64,000 nt of DNA from Gordonia aichiensis NBRC 108223 (GTDB lineage: Bacteria; Actinomycetota; Actinomycetes; Mycobacteriales; Mycobacteriaceae), in contig NZ_BANR01000008.1 of NCBI RefSeq assembly GCF_000332975.1, positions 1 to 64,000 on the forward strand. Direction: 5' to 3'. Below the pieces are notes generated by a model. The model did not search any database and was not told where the DNA came from. It saw only the letters and a program-made list of their open reading frames with translations. This document shows positions 23,486-32,166 of this stretch, one piece after another; positions within the stretch are counted from its first letter, which is position 1; each line of letters opens with the position of its first letter. A program made the position numbers and the translations under genes.

Positions 23486-24472
23486 ATGACCACCACGGAA
23501 AACGAGTCGGCAGCCGATCACGTCGACCCGGCACCCAATCCGCACGCGACGGAGGAGCAGGTCAAGGCCGCGCTCGCCGACACCAAGCTCGCGCAGGTGC
23601 TCTACCACGACTGGGAGGCCGAGACCTACGACGAGAAGTGGTCGATCAGCTTCGACGAACGGTGCATCGACTACGCGCGCGGCAGGTTCGACGCCGTGGC
23701 CGCCGACGAGACGCTGCCCTATCAGCGGGCGATGGAGCTCGGCTGTGGCACAGGATTCTTCCTGCTCAATCTGATGCAGTCGGGTGTCGCGAAGAAAGGA
23801 TCGGTCACCGATCTGTCGCCGGGCATGGTCAAGGTGGCGCTGCGCAACGCCGAGAATCTCGGACTCGACGTCGACGGCCGCGTCGCCGATGCCGAACGGA
23901 TTCCCTACGACGACAACACCTTCGACCTCGTCGTCGGTCACGCCGTGCTGCATCACATCCCCGACGTCGAGCAGGCGTTGAGTGAAGTGCTCCGTGTGCT
24001 CAAGCCGGGCGGCCGTTTTGTGTTCGCCGGCGAGCCGTCGACGATCGGCGATTTCTACGCGCGCTGGATGAGTCGCGCCACCTGGTGGGCCACCACCAAC
24101 ATCACCAAGCTGGGTCCGCTCAAGGCGTGGCGTCGACCGCAGGAGGAACTCGACGAGTCGTCGCGCGCGGCAGCACTCGAGGCCGTCGTCGACATCCACA
24201 CTTTCGATCCCGACGAGTTGGCCGACATCGCGCGCTCGGCGGGGGCCGCCCGGGTCGAGACCGCGACCGAGGAGTTGGCCGCCGCGATGCTCGGCTGGCC
24301 GGTACGTACCTTCGAGGCTGCCGTGCCGTCGGAGAAGCTCGGTTGGGGGTGGGCTGGATTCGCCTTCGGCGGATGGAAGCGCATGACCTGGCTCGACGAG
24401 AATGTGCTGCGTAAGGTCGTGCCGCCGAAATACTTCTACAACGTCGTAGTAAGCGGCTACAAGCCCGTGTGA
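23486..24472 (+). CDS. Class I SAM-dependent methyltransferase (Rv3038c type)
   Basis: A 328-residue methyltransferase. Motif I is MELGCGTGFFLLNL, followed by DLSPGMVKVALRNA, the post-I acidic residue, and motif IV DLVVGHAVLHHIPD with RVLKPGGRFVFAGEP. The C-terminal third carries an extra domain ending in KVVPPKYFYNVVVSGYKP, conserved among Rv3038c-like proteins. ATG 23486 has AGGAGA 6 nt upstream. It follows echA but is separated by a repeat-rich leader with two operator-like elements, so it is probably transcribed on its own. Substrate unknown. Confidence 0.9.
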   Translation: MTTTENESAADHVDPAPNPHATEEQVKAALADTKLAQVLYHDWEAETYDEKWSISFDERCIDYARGRFDAVAADETLPYQRAMELGCGTGFFLLNLMQSGVAKKGSVTDLSPGMVKVALRNAENLGLDVDGRVADAERIPYDDNTFDLVVGHAVLHHIPDVEQALSEVLRVLKPGGRFVFAGEPSTIGDFYARWMSRATWWATTNITKLGPLKAWRRPQEELDESSRAAALEAVVDIHTFDPDELADIARSAGAARVETATEELAAAMLGWPVRTFEAAVPSEKLGWGWAGFAFGGWKRMTWLDENVLRKVVPPKYFYNVVVSGYKPV

Positions 24473-24506
24473 TCGCTGGGGGCACCACCCAACCGCGTGC
24501 GACAGG

Positions 24507-24856
24507 TTACGCGAATCGCGTGTCGATCTGTGGGTCATACAGTCGGTAACCGAGTCGGTGCATCACGTCGATGATCGCGTTCGCGTGCTCGTCCTCCCAG
24601 CCGTAGCCGGTGTACTGGACCAGTTGGTCTCCGATCCACACGTCGAAAGCCGGTACGCCGTCGGCTTCGGCTTCGGGGGCTGGAGGATCTGCCCGTCCCA
24701 ACGCCAGCCGGGCAGGGCATCAGCGAAGGTCGCCACGATCAGTTCGCGATCCACGGCGTCGATTCCGGTCACGGGCTGATCGGCGATCAGCCGCGGGTAG
24801 ACACCGCGGGGATCGAGCGCGTCGCCACCGGCCCAGAATACGAAGTCGTAACTCAT
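24507..24856 (-). pseudogene. Small hypothetical protein split by a one-base frameshift
   Basis: The frame opening at ATG 24856 encodes MSYDFVFWAGGDALDP and continues sensibly to WRWDGQILQP; from there the coherent sequence moves to another frame (DGVPAFDVWIGDQLVQYTG and HRLGYRLYDPQ) ending at 24507. One extra C in the C5 run of the minus strand (24675-24679) would join them into a single protein of about 116 residues. The pair of ends (YDFVFW at the start, LGYRLYDPQ at the end) is typical of a small widespread protein family of unknown function. It may be a true pseudogene or a homopolymer sequencing error. Confidence 0.7.
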
Positions 24857-24859
24857 AGA

Positions 24860-24873
24860 TTTAGAATACTAAA
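24860..24873. promoter_or_regulatory. AT-rich palindrome at the start of the frameshifted gene
   Basis: TTTAG-AATA-CTAAA is an inverted repeat ending 3 nt before the ATG at 24856, in a short AT-rich patch within very GC-rich surroundings. It is suitably placed to act both as promoter and operator of the minus-strand gene. Confidence 0.4.
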
Positions 24874-25041
24874 CTAACGGGGGTCGGCCGAGCCCGCATC
24901 CGCGACCGCGCACGTGATCGCTTCGCGGCGCGGTGCGGCGGCAACCTCCCGACAGACGCGATATCGAGACGCCTGCCGTTGTGTGCGCAGCCTGTGTGCC
25001 ATGGTGTCTGTGGACCGGCACGCGCCAGGGGAGTTGCCACT

Positions 25042-26268
25042 GTGGGTTATCAGTTCACGCTCGAGGATGTCGCGTTCCTGCGTGGCCGCTACGGGGAGAA
25101 GGCGCTCGACGTGGTGTCAGGTATGACGCTGACGTCGTCGTCGATGATCGCCGATGTCGGAGAGGTTCGACGTCGATACCCCGGCCACGACGCCGCACTG
25201 ATCGAGACGGTGCGTGCTCGACGCCGAGCGGTCCGGAAGCTACGCGATGCCGAGCAGTGGTTGCTCACCGACGACGCTGTCCAGCAGGCGACGCCGAGTG
25301 CGGTCGCCGCGCACCGGGCATCGGAGATCGCCGCGCGCTATCCCGGTGCTGTGGTCCACGACATCACGTGTTCGGTCGGCGGTGACGTCGTTGAACTCGC
25401 GTCCCACGTCGGCATCGGCGGAGTGATCGGCAGCGACGTCGACCTGGTGAGACTAACGATGGCACAACGCAATCGACGCGTGCTCGGGGAACTGTCCACT
25501 CCGACGGCATTTCTCGTCGCCGATGCGCTGACCCCGACGTCGACTGCCGATGTCGTGATCGCCGACCCGGCGCGCCGCTCCGGCACCGGCCGAGTGTTTC
25601 GTCTCGACCAACTCACGCCACCGCTTCCGGACGTGCTGATGACCTATGCGGACCGCGTGGTAGTCGTCAAATGCGCGCCCGGACTTGACTATCGGACGTT
25701 GCGCACTCGCTTCGGCTTCAGCGGTGAGGTCCAGGTGACCTCACTGGACGGCAGAGTGCGTGAAGTCTGTCTGTGGAGCGGGCCGGGCGTCGACGACCGA
25801 ATGCGCGCAACAGTCCTGCGTACCGGAGCCGGCGGTACCGTCGGCGGTTTCGAGATCACCGACGACGAACCGGACGACGTCGATCAACATGGCCCGGTGG
25901 GCAGGTGGATCGTCGACCCCGACGGTGCGGTCGTCCGTGCCGGCCTGGTGCGTCAGTACGCCGCGCGTCACGGACTCCGCCAGCTCGATCCGCAGATCGC
26001 GTACCTCACCGGTGATCATCTACCGGCAACCGAGCGCGGCTTCGAGGTGATCGAGGAGGTCCCGACGTCGGACAAGGCATTGCGGAAGATTCTCGGCGCC
26101 TACGACTGCGGCACGTTGGAGATTCTCGTCCGCGGACTCGACGTCGACCCAGATGTGTTGCGCAAGCGTTTGCGGCTCAAGGGGTCTCGATCATTGGCTC
26201 TGGTGCTCACCCGCATCGGCCGCAAGGGGGTCGGATTTCTGTGCGAGCCCGGTGTCAGGGGTGGATAA
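25042..26268 (+). CDS. THUMP-like / class I methyltransferase-fold protein (Rv3037c type)
   Basis: A 408-residue protein matching the actinobacterial Rv3037c family, annotated as a SAM-dependent methyltransferase. A SAM-binding-like segment is seen in VVHDITCSVGGDVVELAS, GSDVDLVRLTMAQRN and the acidic DVVIADPARRSGTGR, a DPAR motif reminiscent of RNA methyltransferases. The C-terminal part (KILGAYDCGTLEILVRG and LKGSRSLALVLTRIGRK) has the look of a THUMP-like domain, which argues for an RNA substrate. GTG 25042 has AGGGGAG upstream. The last 78 bp overlap the convergent MFS gene. Confidence 0.82.
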   Translation: MGYQFTLEDVAFLRGRYGEKALDVVSGMTLTSSSMIADVGEVRRRYPGHDAALIETVRARRRAVRKLRDAEQWLLTDDAVQQATPSAVAAHRASEIAARYPGAVVHDITCSVGGDVVELASHVGIGGVIGSDVDLVRLTMAQRNRRVLGELSTPTAFLVADALTPTSTADVVIADPARRSGTGRVFRLDQLTPPLPDVLMTYADRVVVVKCAPGLDYRTLRTRFGFSGEVQVTSLDGRVREVCLWSGPGVDDRMRATVLRTGAGGTVGGFEITDDEPDDVDQHGPVGRWIVDPDGAVVRAGLVRQYAARHGLRQLDPQIAYLTGDHLPATERGFEVIEEVPTSDKALRKILGAYDCGTLEILVRGLDVDPDVLRKRLRLKGSRSLALVLTRIGRKGVGFLCEPGVRGG

Positions 26269-27543
26269 CCTGATCGCGCCGCAGCACAGCGCGGCGATCA
26301 CGCACAGCGCTGCCGCGATGTGGAAGGCGTTGTCGTAGCTGCCCTGCGCGTCGCGGATGTAGCCCGCGCCGAATGCCGCGATGGCGGCCCCGATCTGATG
26401 GGACGCGAACACCCAGCCGAAGACCACCGGGGTATCGGCGCCGAAGTAGTGGCGACAGATCGCGATCGTCGGCGGCACCGTTGCCACCCAGTCGAGTCCG
26501 TAGAAGATGATGAACACCCACGTGCTCGGTTCCGCGTGGGGTGACAGAAGTAGCGGTAGGAGTAGGAGAGACACCCCGCGACCGAGGTAGTAGATCACCA
26601 GCAGTACCCGCGGGTCCACACGGTCGGTGAGCCACCCGGAGAACACCGTGCCCGCGACATCGAAGATCCCGATTGTTGCCAGCAGCGAGGCCGCAACGGT
26701 CGTCGGCATGCCGTGGTCGTGTGCCGCCGGAATGAAATGGGTGCCGATCAGTCCGTTCGTCGTCATGCCGCAGATCGCGAAACTCGTTGCCAGAAGCCAG
26801 AACGCGCGAGTGCGTACTCCTCGGATCAGCCCCGCGGCAGCGGCGCCGAAGCTGCCGGTTGGGAGTGGGTCGGGAGAATCAACCGCAGTCGCCCCGTAGG
26901 CGGTGGTCGCCATATCAGCGGGTCTGTCCCTGATGAACAGCAGTACGACCGGGATCACGGCCACTGCGGCCGCCGTGACCACGATCGAGGCCCACCGCCA
27001 CCCGTAGGCGTCGGTGATCTGAGCGACGATCGGCAGAAAGATCAGTTGTCCCGTGGCGCTCGCAGCCGTGAGCACGCCGGTGACGATGCCGCGTCTGGCC
27101 ACGAACCACCGGGTCGACACCGTTGCGACGAAGCCCATCGAGATCGAGCCCGTGCCCAGGCCGACGAGCACACCCCAGAGTACGAGCAACTGCCAGCTCG
27201 ACGTCATGAAGATACCGAGGCCCGTTCCTGCAGCGATCAATCCGATTGCGACGGCCAAAATCGGACGCACGCCGAACCGGTCCATGAGAGCAGCGGCGAA
27301 CGGTGCTGTGACCCCGAACAGCACCATGTTGATCGACATGGCGGCGCCGATCGTGGCATGCGACCACCCGAATTCCATGTGGAGGGGATCCATCATCACG
27401 CTCGGTACGGCTCGGAATCCCGCTGCACCGAGGATCGCGATGAAGCTCGCTCCCGCCACAAGCCACGCCCAGTGCGGGCGACGATCGCGCAGGCGTTGAC
27501 GCAGTGGCGTTTTCAGCGGGTCGCGTTCTGGTGTCACGGTCAC
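26191..27543 (-). CDS. MFS transporter (oxalate/formate-antiporter-like)
   Basis: A 450-residue major facilitator with 12 predicted helices. The loop 2-3 motif is DRFGVRPILAVAIG, and WRWASIVVTAAAVAVIPVVLLFIRDRP marks the end of the N-terminal half. The pattern (ISMGFVATVSTRWFVARRGIVTGVLTAAS) is typical of monocarboxylate/oxalate-formate-like permeases. It is divergent from the GlxA-type regulator 52 bp away, so that regulator is its probable controller. Its 3' end overlaps the Rv3037c-like gene by 78 bp tail to tail. Substrate unknown. Confidence 0.88.
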   Translation of the reverse strand: MTVTPERDPLKTPLRQRLRDRRPHWAWLVAGASFIAILGAAGFRAVPSVMMDPLHMEFGWSHATIGAAMSINMVLFGVTAPFAAALMDRFGVRPILAVAIGLIAAGTGLGIFMTSSWQLLVLWGVLVGLGTGSISMGFVATVSTRWFVARRGIVTGVLTAASATGQLIFLPIVAQITDAYGWRWASIVVTAAAVAVIPVVLLFIRDRPADMATTAYGATAVDSPDPLPTGSFGAAAAGLIRGVRTRAFWLLATSFAICGMTTNGLIGTHFIPAAHDHGMPTTVAASLLATIGIFDVAGTVFSGWLTDRVDPRVLLVIYYLGRGVSLLLLPLLLSPHAEPSTWVFIIFYGLDWVATVPPTIAICRHYFGADTPVVFGWVFASHQIGAAIAAFGAGYIRDAQGSYDNAFHIAAALCVIAALCCGAIRLSTPDTGLAQKSDPLAADAGEHQSQ

Positions 27544-27595
27544 CAGTCAAGAATCGGGCGCACTCGCCCGGTGCGCCAGTGGCATAATCGCCAAT

Positions 27596-28570
27596 ATGTC
27601 GGAAGAATCTGCCAGACACCGGATCGCCGTTCTGTTGCTCGAGCCGGTGGTCGGGTTCGACGCGACCATCCCGCCGCTGCTCTTCGGGCAGGCCGTCGAC
27701 GACGCCGGTCGCTCGCTCTACGAGGTCGAGACCGTCGGACTCCGATCGGCGCCGTTGATGACGACGACGGCCTACCGGATCACACCGGGCGCCGACGTCT
27801 CGGCGCTGGCCACCGCCGACACCGTGATCGTGCCGGGCACCAAGCTCTCATCGAGCCGTATGGACGGGACCATCCCCGACGACGTGCGTGAGGCGCTCGC
27901 ACTGATCCGGCCGCAAGCCCGCATCGTGTCGATCTGTACGGGGGCATTCGTGCTGGCCGCAGCCGGCTATCTCGATGGCCGCAGGGCAACGACGCACTGG
28001 CGCTACGCCGACGACTTCCGGCGGCTCTATCCGCACGTGGCGCTCGACGAATCAGTCCTCTTCGTCGACGACGGCGACGTTCTGAGCTCCGCAGGCCTGG
28101 CCGCCGGGATCGACCTGTGCCTGCACATCATCCGCAACGACCACGGCACCGCGGTGGCGAACGCGGTGGCCAAGCATTGCGTGGTGCCACCATGGCGCGA
28201 AGGGGGCCAGGCGCAGTTCATCGAACGCCAGGTCCCCGGCGTCGGCGGTCCGACCACTGCTGCGGTCCGCGAGTGGGCGATCCATCATCTCGATGAGAAC
28301 CTCTCGGTCAGCGCGCTCGCGTGTCGCGCGCACATGAGCCAGCGGACCTTCAGTCGCCGATTCCAGGAGGAGACCGGCGTGTCGCCGGGTGTCTGGGTGC
28401 GGGATCGACGTCTCGACTTTGCTCGTGAATTACTCGAGGCCGGTGAATTGTCCGTCGACGTCATCGCGGCGAGATCCGGTCTCGGATCGGCCGACAATCT
28501 GCGGCATCACCTGCGTCGACACCTGGGAATGGCACCGAGTGCATATCGAAAGGTCTTCGTGGGCAAGTGA
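27596..28570 (+). CDS. GlxA-family transcriptional regulator (DJ-1/PfpI plus AraC HTH)
   Basis: A 324-residue regulator with an N-terminal DJ-1/PfpI-like domain (about 1-190; nucleophile-elbow region ARIVSICTGAFVLAAAG with its cysteine) and a C-terminal AraC helix-turn-helix pair (about 220-320; MSQRTFSRRFQEETGVSPGVWV and GLGSADNLRHHLRRHLGMAPSAYR). Such proteins regulate amine or amide catabolism by sensing small ligands. Divergent from the MFS transporter with only 52 bp between the starts, which suggests it controls that transporter. Confidence 0.92.
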   Translation: MSEESARHRIAVLLLEPVVGFDATIPPLLFGQAVDDAGRSLYEVETVGLRSAPLMTTTAYRITPGADVSALATADTVIVPGTKLSSSRMDGTIPDDVREALALIRPQARIVSICTGAFVLAAAGYLDGRRATTHWRYADDFRRLYPHVALDESVLFVDDGDVLSSAGLAAGIDLCLHIIRNDHGTAVANAVAKHCVVPPWREGGQAQFIERQVPGVGGPTTAAVREWAIHHLDENLSVSALACRAHMSQRTFSRRFQEETGVSPGVWVRDRRLDFARELLEAGELSVDVIAARSGLGSADNLRHHLRRHLGMAPSAYRKVFVGK

Positions 28571-28604
28571 TCTGGCGTGACATCGGTCAACAGGGTTCGA
28601 CCGG

Positions 28605-29888
28605 TCAGGACTCGGTGCCCGCGATGTACCAACCACCCGGATCGAGGTGGATCATGTCGCCCTCGCGATGTGATCTCTCCGAGTCGAGATGACCGGTGGT
28701 CCCGAGTTCGACCGTGACGTCGGTCGACGATCGGTTGGCGTTGAGCGCCACCGTGATCGGTTGTCCGGTGTGCACGCGATAGACCAGTAGTCCCTGGTCG
28801 ACGACGAGCGTCTGTACGCGTGCGCGCTCGATGTCGGGAAGACGGCGTCGAATTCCCAACAGCCGCTGGTGAAGTCGATAGACAGGCGGAAGGACGTCAT
28901 CGGCGGGCGGCGTCTCGGGCAGCACCGGCCGGACGGCATCGTCGCCGCCGACGCGTTCTTCCTTGGTGCCGGTCCACCCCAACTCGTCGCCGTAATAGAT
29001 GGCCGGGGTGCCCGGCAGTGTTGCCAGCAGGACGATGGACAGGTCGACTGACCACTCGAGAAGACGCGTGGCGATCCGGGTCACGTCGTGATTGCCGACG
29101 AACGTCCACGGCACGAACGTCGTCAGCATCTGTTCGTGACGGGTCAACGCCCACTGCAATTCGTGCATGTTGCCGTCGACGATGCTGCTCCAGAACGCTT
29201 TCCACAGTTCGTACTGGGTGACCGAGTCGACGCCGCTGTCGGCGACGAATGCGGGGTAGTCGCCGTGGATTACCTCGGCGAGTACATAGACCTCGGGGAA
29301 TCGTTGGCGCACGCGGGGTAGGACGGCGCGCCAGAAGGCGGGTGGAACCGCGTAGGCCGCGTCGAGTCGCCACGCATCGACGCCCGCATCGAGCCAGTGG
29401 CACATCACGTCGACGACGAGGTCTGCGACCTCGGGAGCCCGATGGTCGAGTTCGACCAGACCGTCGTGGCCCTCGAAGGTTGCCACTGTCCCGTCACGGT
29501 GGCGGCGTGCCACGCCCCGAGCGGCGTCAGTGTCGGCAACCCGATCGTGCTCTCGTGACACATGATTGAATACCCCGTCGAGCATCAGTCGGAGGCCGCG
29601 AGATCGGCATGCTGCGACGAGCGCGTCGAAATCGCCTCTGTCGCCCAGCCGTTCGTCGATCGTGAAGTAGTCGAGGGTGTCGTAGCCGTGGGTCGCCGAG
29701 GTGAAGATCGGTCCGAGAGCGATCCCGTTGACACCCAACGCGACTGCGTGATCGAGCCAGTCGATCAGGGCCGACAGCGGCCGACGACAGTCCCGATCGG
29801 CCCCGGTGGTGTCGGCGCCGAGAGCGCCGAGGGGATACACGTGCCACCAGATCGACGTTGCGGCCCAGCCGGGCGGGGTTGTCGTCAT
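28605..29888 (-). CDS. Alpha-amylase family glycoside hydrolase (GH13)
   Basis: A 427-residue GH13 enzyme acting on alpha-1,4-glucans or maltosides. The conserved regions are LMLDGVFNHVS (region I), DAWRLDAAYAV (catalytic Asp nucleophile), LAEVIHG (Glu acid/base) and FVGNHDVTR (transition-state Asp). There is no signal peptide, so it is cytoplasmic. It is shorter than most branching enzymes and trehalose synthases. Its location beside the MGLP genes suggests it trims or remodels intracellular glucan or oligosaccharide primers, an inference from context. ATG 29888 is preferred over GTG 29897. Confidence 0.92.
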   Translation of the reverse strand: MTTTPPGWAATSIWWHVYPLGALGADTTGADRDCRRPLSALIDWLDHAVALGVNGIALGPIFTSATHGYDTLDYFTIDERLGDRGDFDALVAACRSRGLRLMLDGVFNHVSREHDRVADTDAARGVARRHRDGTVATFEGHDGLVELDHRAPEVADLVVDVMCHWLDAGVDAWRLDAAYAVPPAFWRAVLPRVRQRFPEVYVLAEVIHGDYPAFVADSGVDSVTQYELWKAFWSSIVDGNMHELQWALTRHEQMLTTFVPWTFVGNHDVTRIATRLLEWSVDLSIVLLATLPGTPAIYYGDELGWTGTKEERVGGDDAVRPVLPETPPADDVLPPVYRLHQRLLGIRRRLPDIERARVQTLVVDQGLLVYRVHTGQPITVALNANRSSTDVTVELGTTGHLDSERSHREGDMIHLDPGGWYIAGTES

Positions 29889-29918
29889 CGCGCCCACTCT
29901 AGTGCGTGGGCGGTGCGG

Positions 29919-31247
29919 CTAGTCGATGTTCTTCTTCGAGTCGAAGAAGAACACCTCGCCGATGTTGGTGGCCGTCGCGATCTGCCCCGAGGCCGAGACC
30001 GCGACGCCTGTTGCGAAGCCGGTGGCGCCGGGCATCGCCAGAGTGCGTTTGGTGTTGCCGTTGGCGGTGTCGACCTCGACCAGCGACAGCGATTTCTGAT
30101 CGTCGCTGCGCACGACCGTCCAGGCGGTCGCGGACGAAGTCAGGGTCGACAGGCTGACAGCGGCGAGATCCTTGCGCTGCCACACCTGCTCTGCGCGATC
30201 GCCGCGATCGCGCAGCAGTGTCAGCGGTGCGCCGAGCACTCCGGTCGGGATGATCAACCCATCGGGTGACACGGTCATCGACGCGAACCCATAGCCGCCG
30301 TTGTCGTAGGTCCACTTGGTCTTACCGTTCGCGGCGTCGAGCGCGACGATCTGGCCGAGACGGCTGAACGTGTACACGGTGGTGCCGTCTGCCGACAGCG
30401 TCGGCGCGCCGATCACACCGCCGGGCACATCGGCATGCCAGGTCTCGCGGATCGTTCGCCCGTCGCCCTGCTTCGCGTACGAGAAGCCACGGATCTGTGA
30501 GGCGATCGCGCCGGTCGGCCAGAAGTTCAGGAAGAAGCGACTGTGTTGTTCGTCCACCGCGGGGGGCGCGGGTACAGCGCACCGGGGGCCGTTGCTCACG
30601 CAGTCGCCGTATCCCCAGAGCGGGTCGCCGGGGTCGGCCTCGGGCCGAAGCCGCACCTCGGGGGCTGTGAAGTCGCTCGTCTGCGTGTTGAGCATCAGGA
30701 TCTGGCCCTGGGTGGTCACGACCAGGACCTCGCCAGGAGCGGCGAACTTCGCGGACAGGGGCACCCCGATGACCGGCATCCGCCAGCGGATCGCACCGCC
30801 GGCACTGAAGGCGAGGAAGGTCGCCTCCTCGCCGGCATAGGGCTGGTCGAACTGATCGATCAGCGTCGAGTTCCCCTCGATGCCCGGGCGCATGCGCTTG
30901 CAGAAGTTCATGCGCCCCGAATTGGGATCGAGGGTGAGCAGGTTGCATCCGTTCGCCGTGCTCGCGGTGACGTTGACGTTGGAGTGGTTGGAGATCGTGA
31001 GCGGTGCGGTCACTGGCCCGCCGGTTGGTCGGCTCCAGCTCAGTGCGAGATCATCGGGGATCGACGGATAGGTGTAGTTCGAGTTCGCACCGTTACCGCC
31101 GTAGCTCGCCCAGCCGGGACTTGCCACCGATCGCACATCGATGTGCCCGTCGGAACAGGCACTGATCGCCACCACAGCGCTGAGCAGGAGCATCAGCGGC
31201 GCCAGAACTCGTCGCGGTGCCCGAATCCGGGGGCCAACCACAGCCAT
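29919..31247 (-). CDS. Beta-propeller (PQQ-like) lipoprotein, Rv3035 type
   Basis: A 442-residue exported lipoprotein. The N-terminus has Arg residues, a hydrophobic stretch and a lipobox-like SAVVAISAC followed by SDGH. The mature part contains repeated strands ending in PQQ-like signatures, for example TVYTFSRLGQIVALDAANGKTKWTYD and GQILMLNTQTSD, consistent with a seven- or eight-bladed propeller. It corresponds in position to M. tuberculosis Rv3035. The function is unknown; a scaffold role at the cell surface is possible. ATG 31247 with GGGAG upstream is chosen over the ATG ten codons earlier. Confidence 0.8.
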   Translation of the reverse strand: MAVVGPRIRAPRRVLAPLMLLLSAVVAISACSDGHIDVRSVASPGWASYGGNGANSNYTYPSIPDDLALSWSRPTGGPVTAPLTISNHSNVNVTASTANGCNLLTLDPNSGRMNFCKRMRPGIEGNSTLIDQFDQPYAGEEATFLAFSAGGAIRWRMPVIGVPLSAKFAAPGEVLVVTTQGQILMLNTQTSDFTAPEVRLRPEADPGDPLWGYGDCVSNGPRCAVPAPPAVDEQHSRFFLNFWPTGAIASQIRGFSYAKQGDGRTIRETWHADVPGGVIGAPTLSADGTTVYTFSRLGQIVALDAANGKTKWTYDNGGYGFASMTVSPDGLIIPTGVLGAPLTLLRDRGDRAEQVWQRKDLAAVSLSTLTSSATAWTVVRSDDQKSLSLVEVDTANGNTKRTLAMPGATGFATGVAVSASGQIATATNIGEVFFFDSKKNID

Positions 31248-31360
31248 CCTGCTCCCGTCGTCTTCGGTCTCCGGCACTGCACCGGGACGCCAGCAGTAGA
31301 GCCTATCGTGCGACGCTCCGCCGCCGATCCGGGCCGCGGCGTCGATTAGGGTGAGTCGTC

Positions 31361-32116
31361 ATGACGACGATGTGGAACGCCTCCTATCGCTCCCGGTGGC
31401 GAGCAGGTCGACGCCGCGACCCGCGACAGGCCCGATTCCTCACCCTCGACTCGTTGCGCTGGGTGCTGCGCAACAAGGCGTACACGCCCTGGTACCTCGT
31501 CCGGTACTACCGACTGGCACGGTTCAGGATGGCCAATCCGCACATCGTGTTGCGGGGCATGCTGTTCCTCGGACGCAACGTGGAGATCCATGCGACGCCC
31601 GAGCTGAGTCGAATGGAGATCGGACGCTGGGTGCACATCGGCGACGGCAACTCGATCCGCTGCCACGAGGGCAGCATGCGTATCGGCGACAAGACGGTCT
31701 TCGGCTGCAACAACGTGGTCAACTCCTACCTCGATCTCGAGATAGGCGGATCGGTCCTGATCGCCGACTGGTGCTACCTCTGCGACTTCGACCACAAGAC
31801 CGACGACATCACGCTGCCCATCAAGGACCAGGGCATCGTGAAGGGGCCGGTGCGGATCGGCGCCGACACCTGGGTGGCCGCCAAGGTCTCGGTGTTGCGC
31901 AACACGATCGTCGGTCGCGGATGCGTGTTGGGATCGCACGCCGTGGTCAAGGGCGTGATCCCCGACTACGCGATTGCCGTCGGCGCGCCCGCACGCGTGG
32001 TCAAGAACCGCAAGGACGACTGGGCCGCCAGCGCGGCCGAGCGTGCAGAACTCGAACGGGCACTCGCCGACATCGAGCGCAAGAAGGCGCAGCTTCGGCA
32101 CGCACCAGACGCCTGA
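31361..32116 (+). CDS. Left-handed beta-helix acyl/acetyltransferase (Rv3034c type)
   Basis: A 251-residue hexapeptide-repeat transferase. The repeats run from about residue 80 (MEIGRWVHIGDGNSI, MRIGDKTVFGCNN, LEIGGSVLIADWC, VRIGADTWVAAKVSVL, TIVGRGCVLGSHAVV) and end in the standard IAVGAPARVVKNR cap. The DHKT segment probably includes the catalytic histidine. It lies opposite to the MGLP genes exactly as Rv3034c does in M. tuberculosis, so acylation of methylglucose lipopolysaccharide is the likely task, an inference from context. The C-terminus is a charged helix. Confidence 0.88.
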   Translation: MTTMWNASYRSRWRAGRRRDPRQARFLTLDSLRWVLRNKAYTPWYLVRYYRLARFRMANPHIVLRGMLFLGRNVEIHATPELSRMEIGRWVHIGDGNSIRCHEGSMRIGDKTVFGCNNVVNSYLDLEIGGSVLIADWCYLCDFDHKTDDITLPIKDQGIVKGPVRIGADTWVAAKVSVLRNTIVGRGCVLGSHAVVKGVIPDYAIAVGAPARVVKNRKDDWAASAAERAELERALADIERKKAQLRHAPDA

Positions 32117-32166
32117 TCGAATCGTCGCACTCGACTGTGGCGCGCAGCGTCGGTGGCGCTCCAGCG

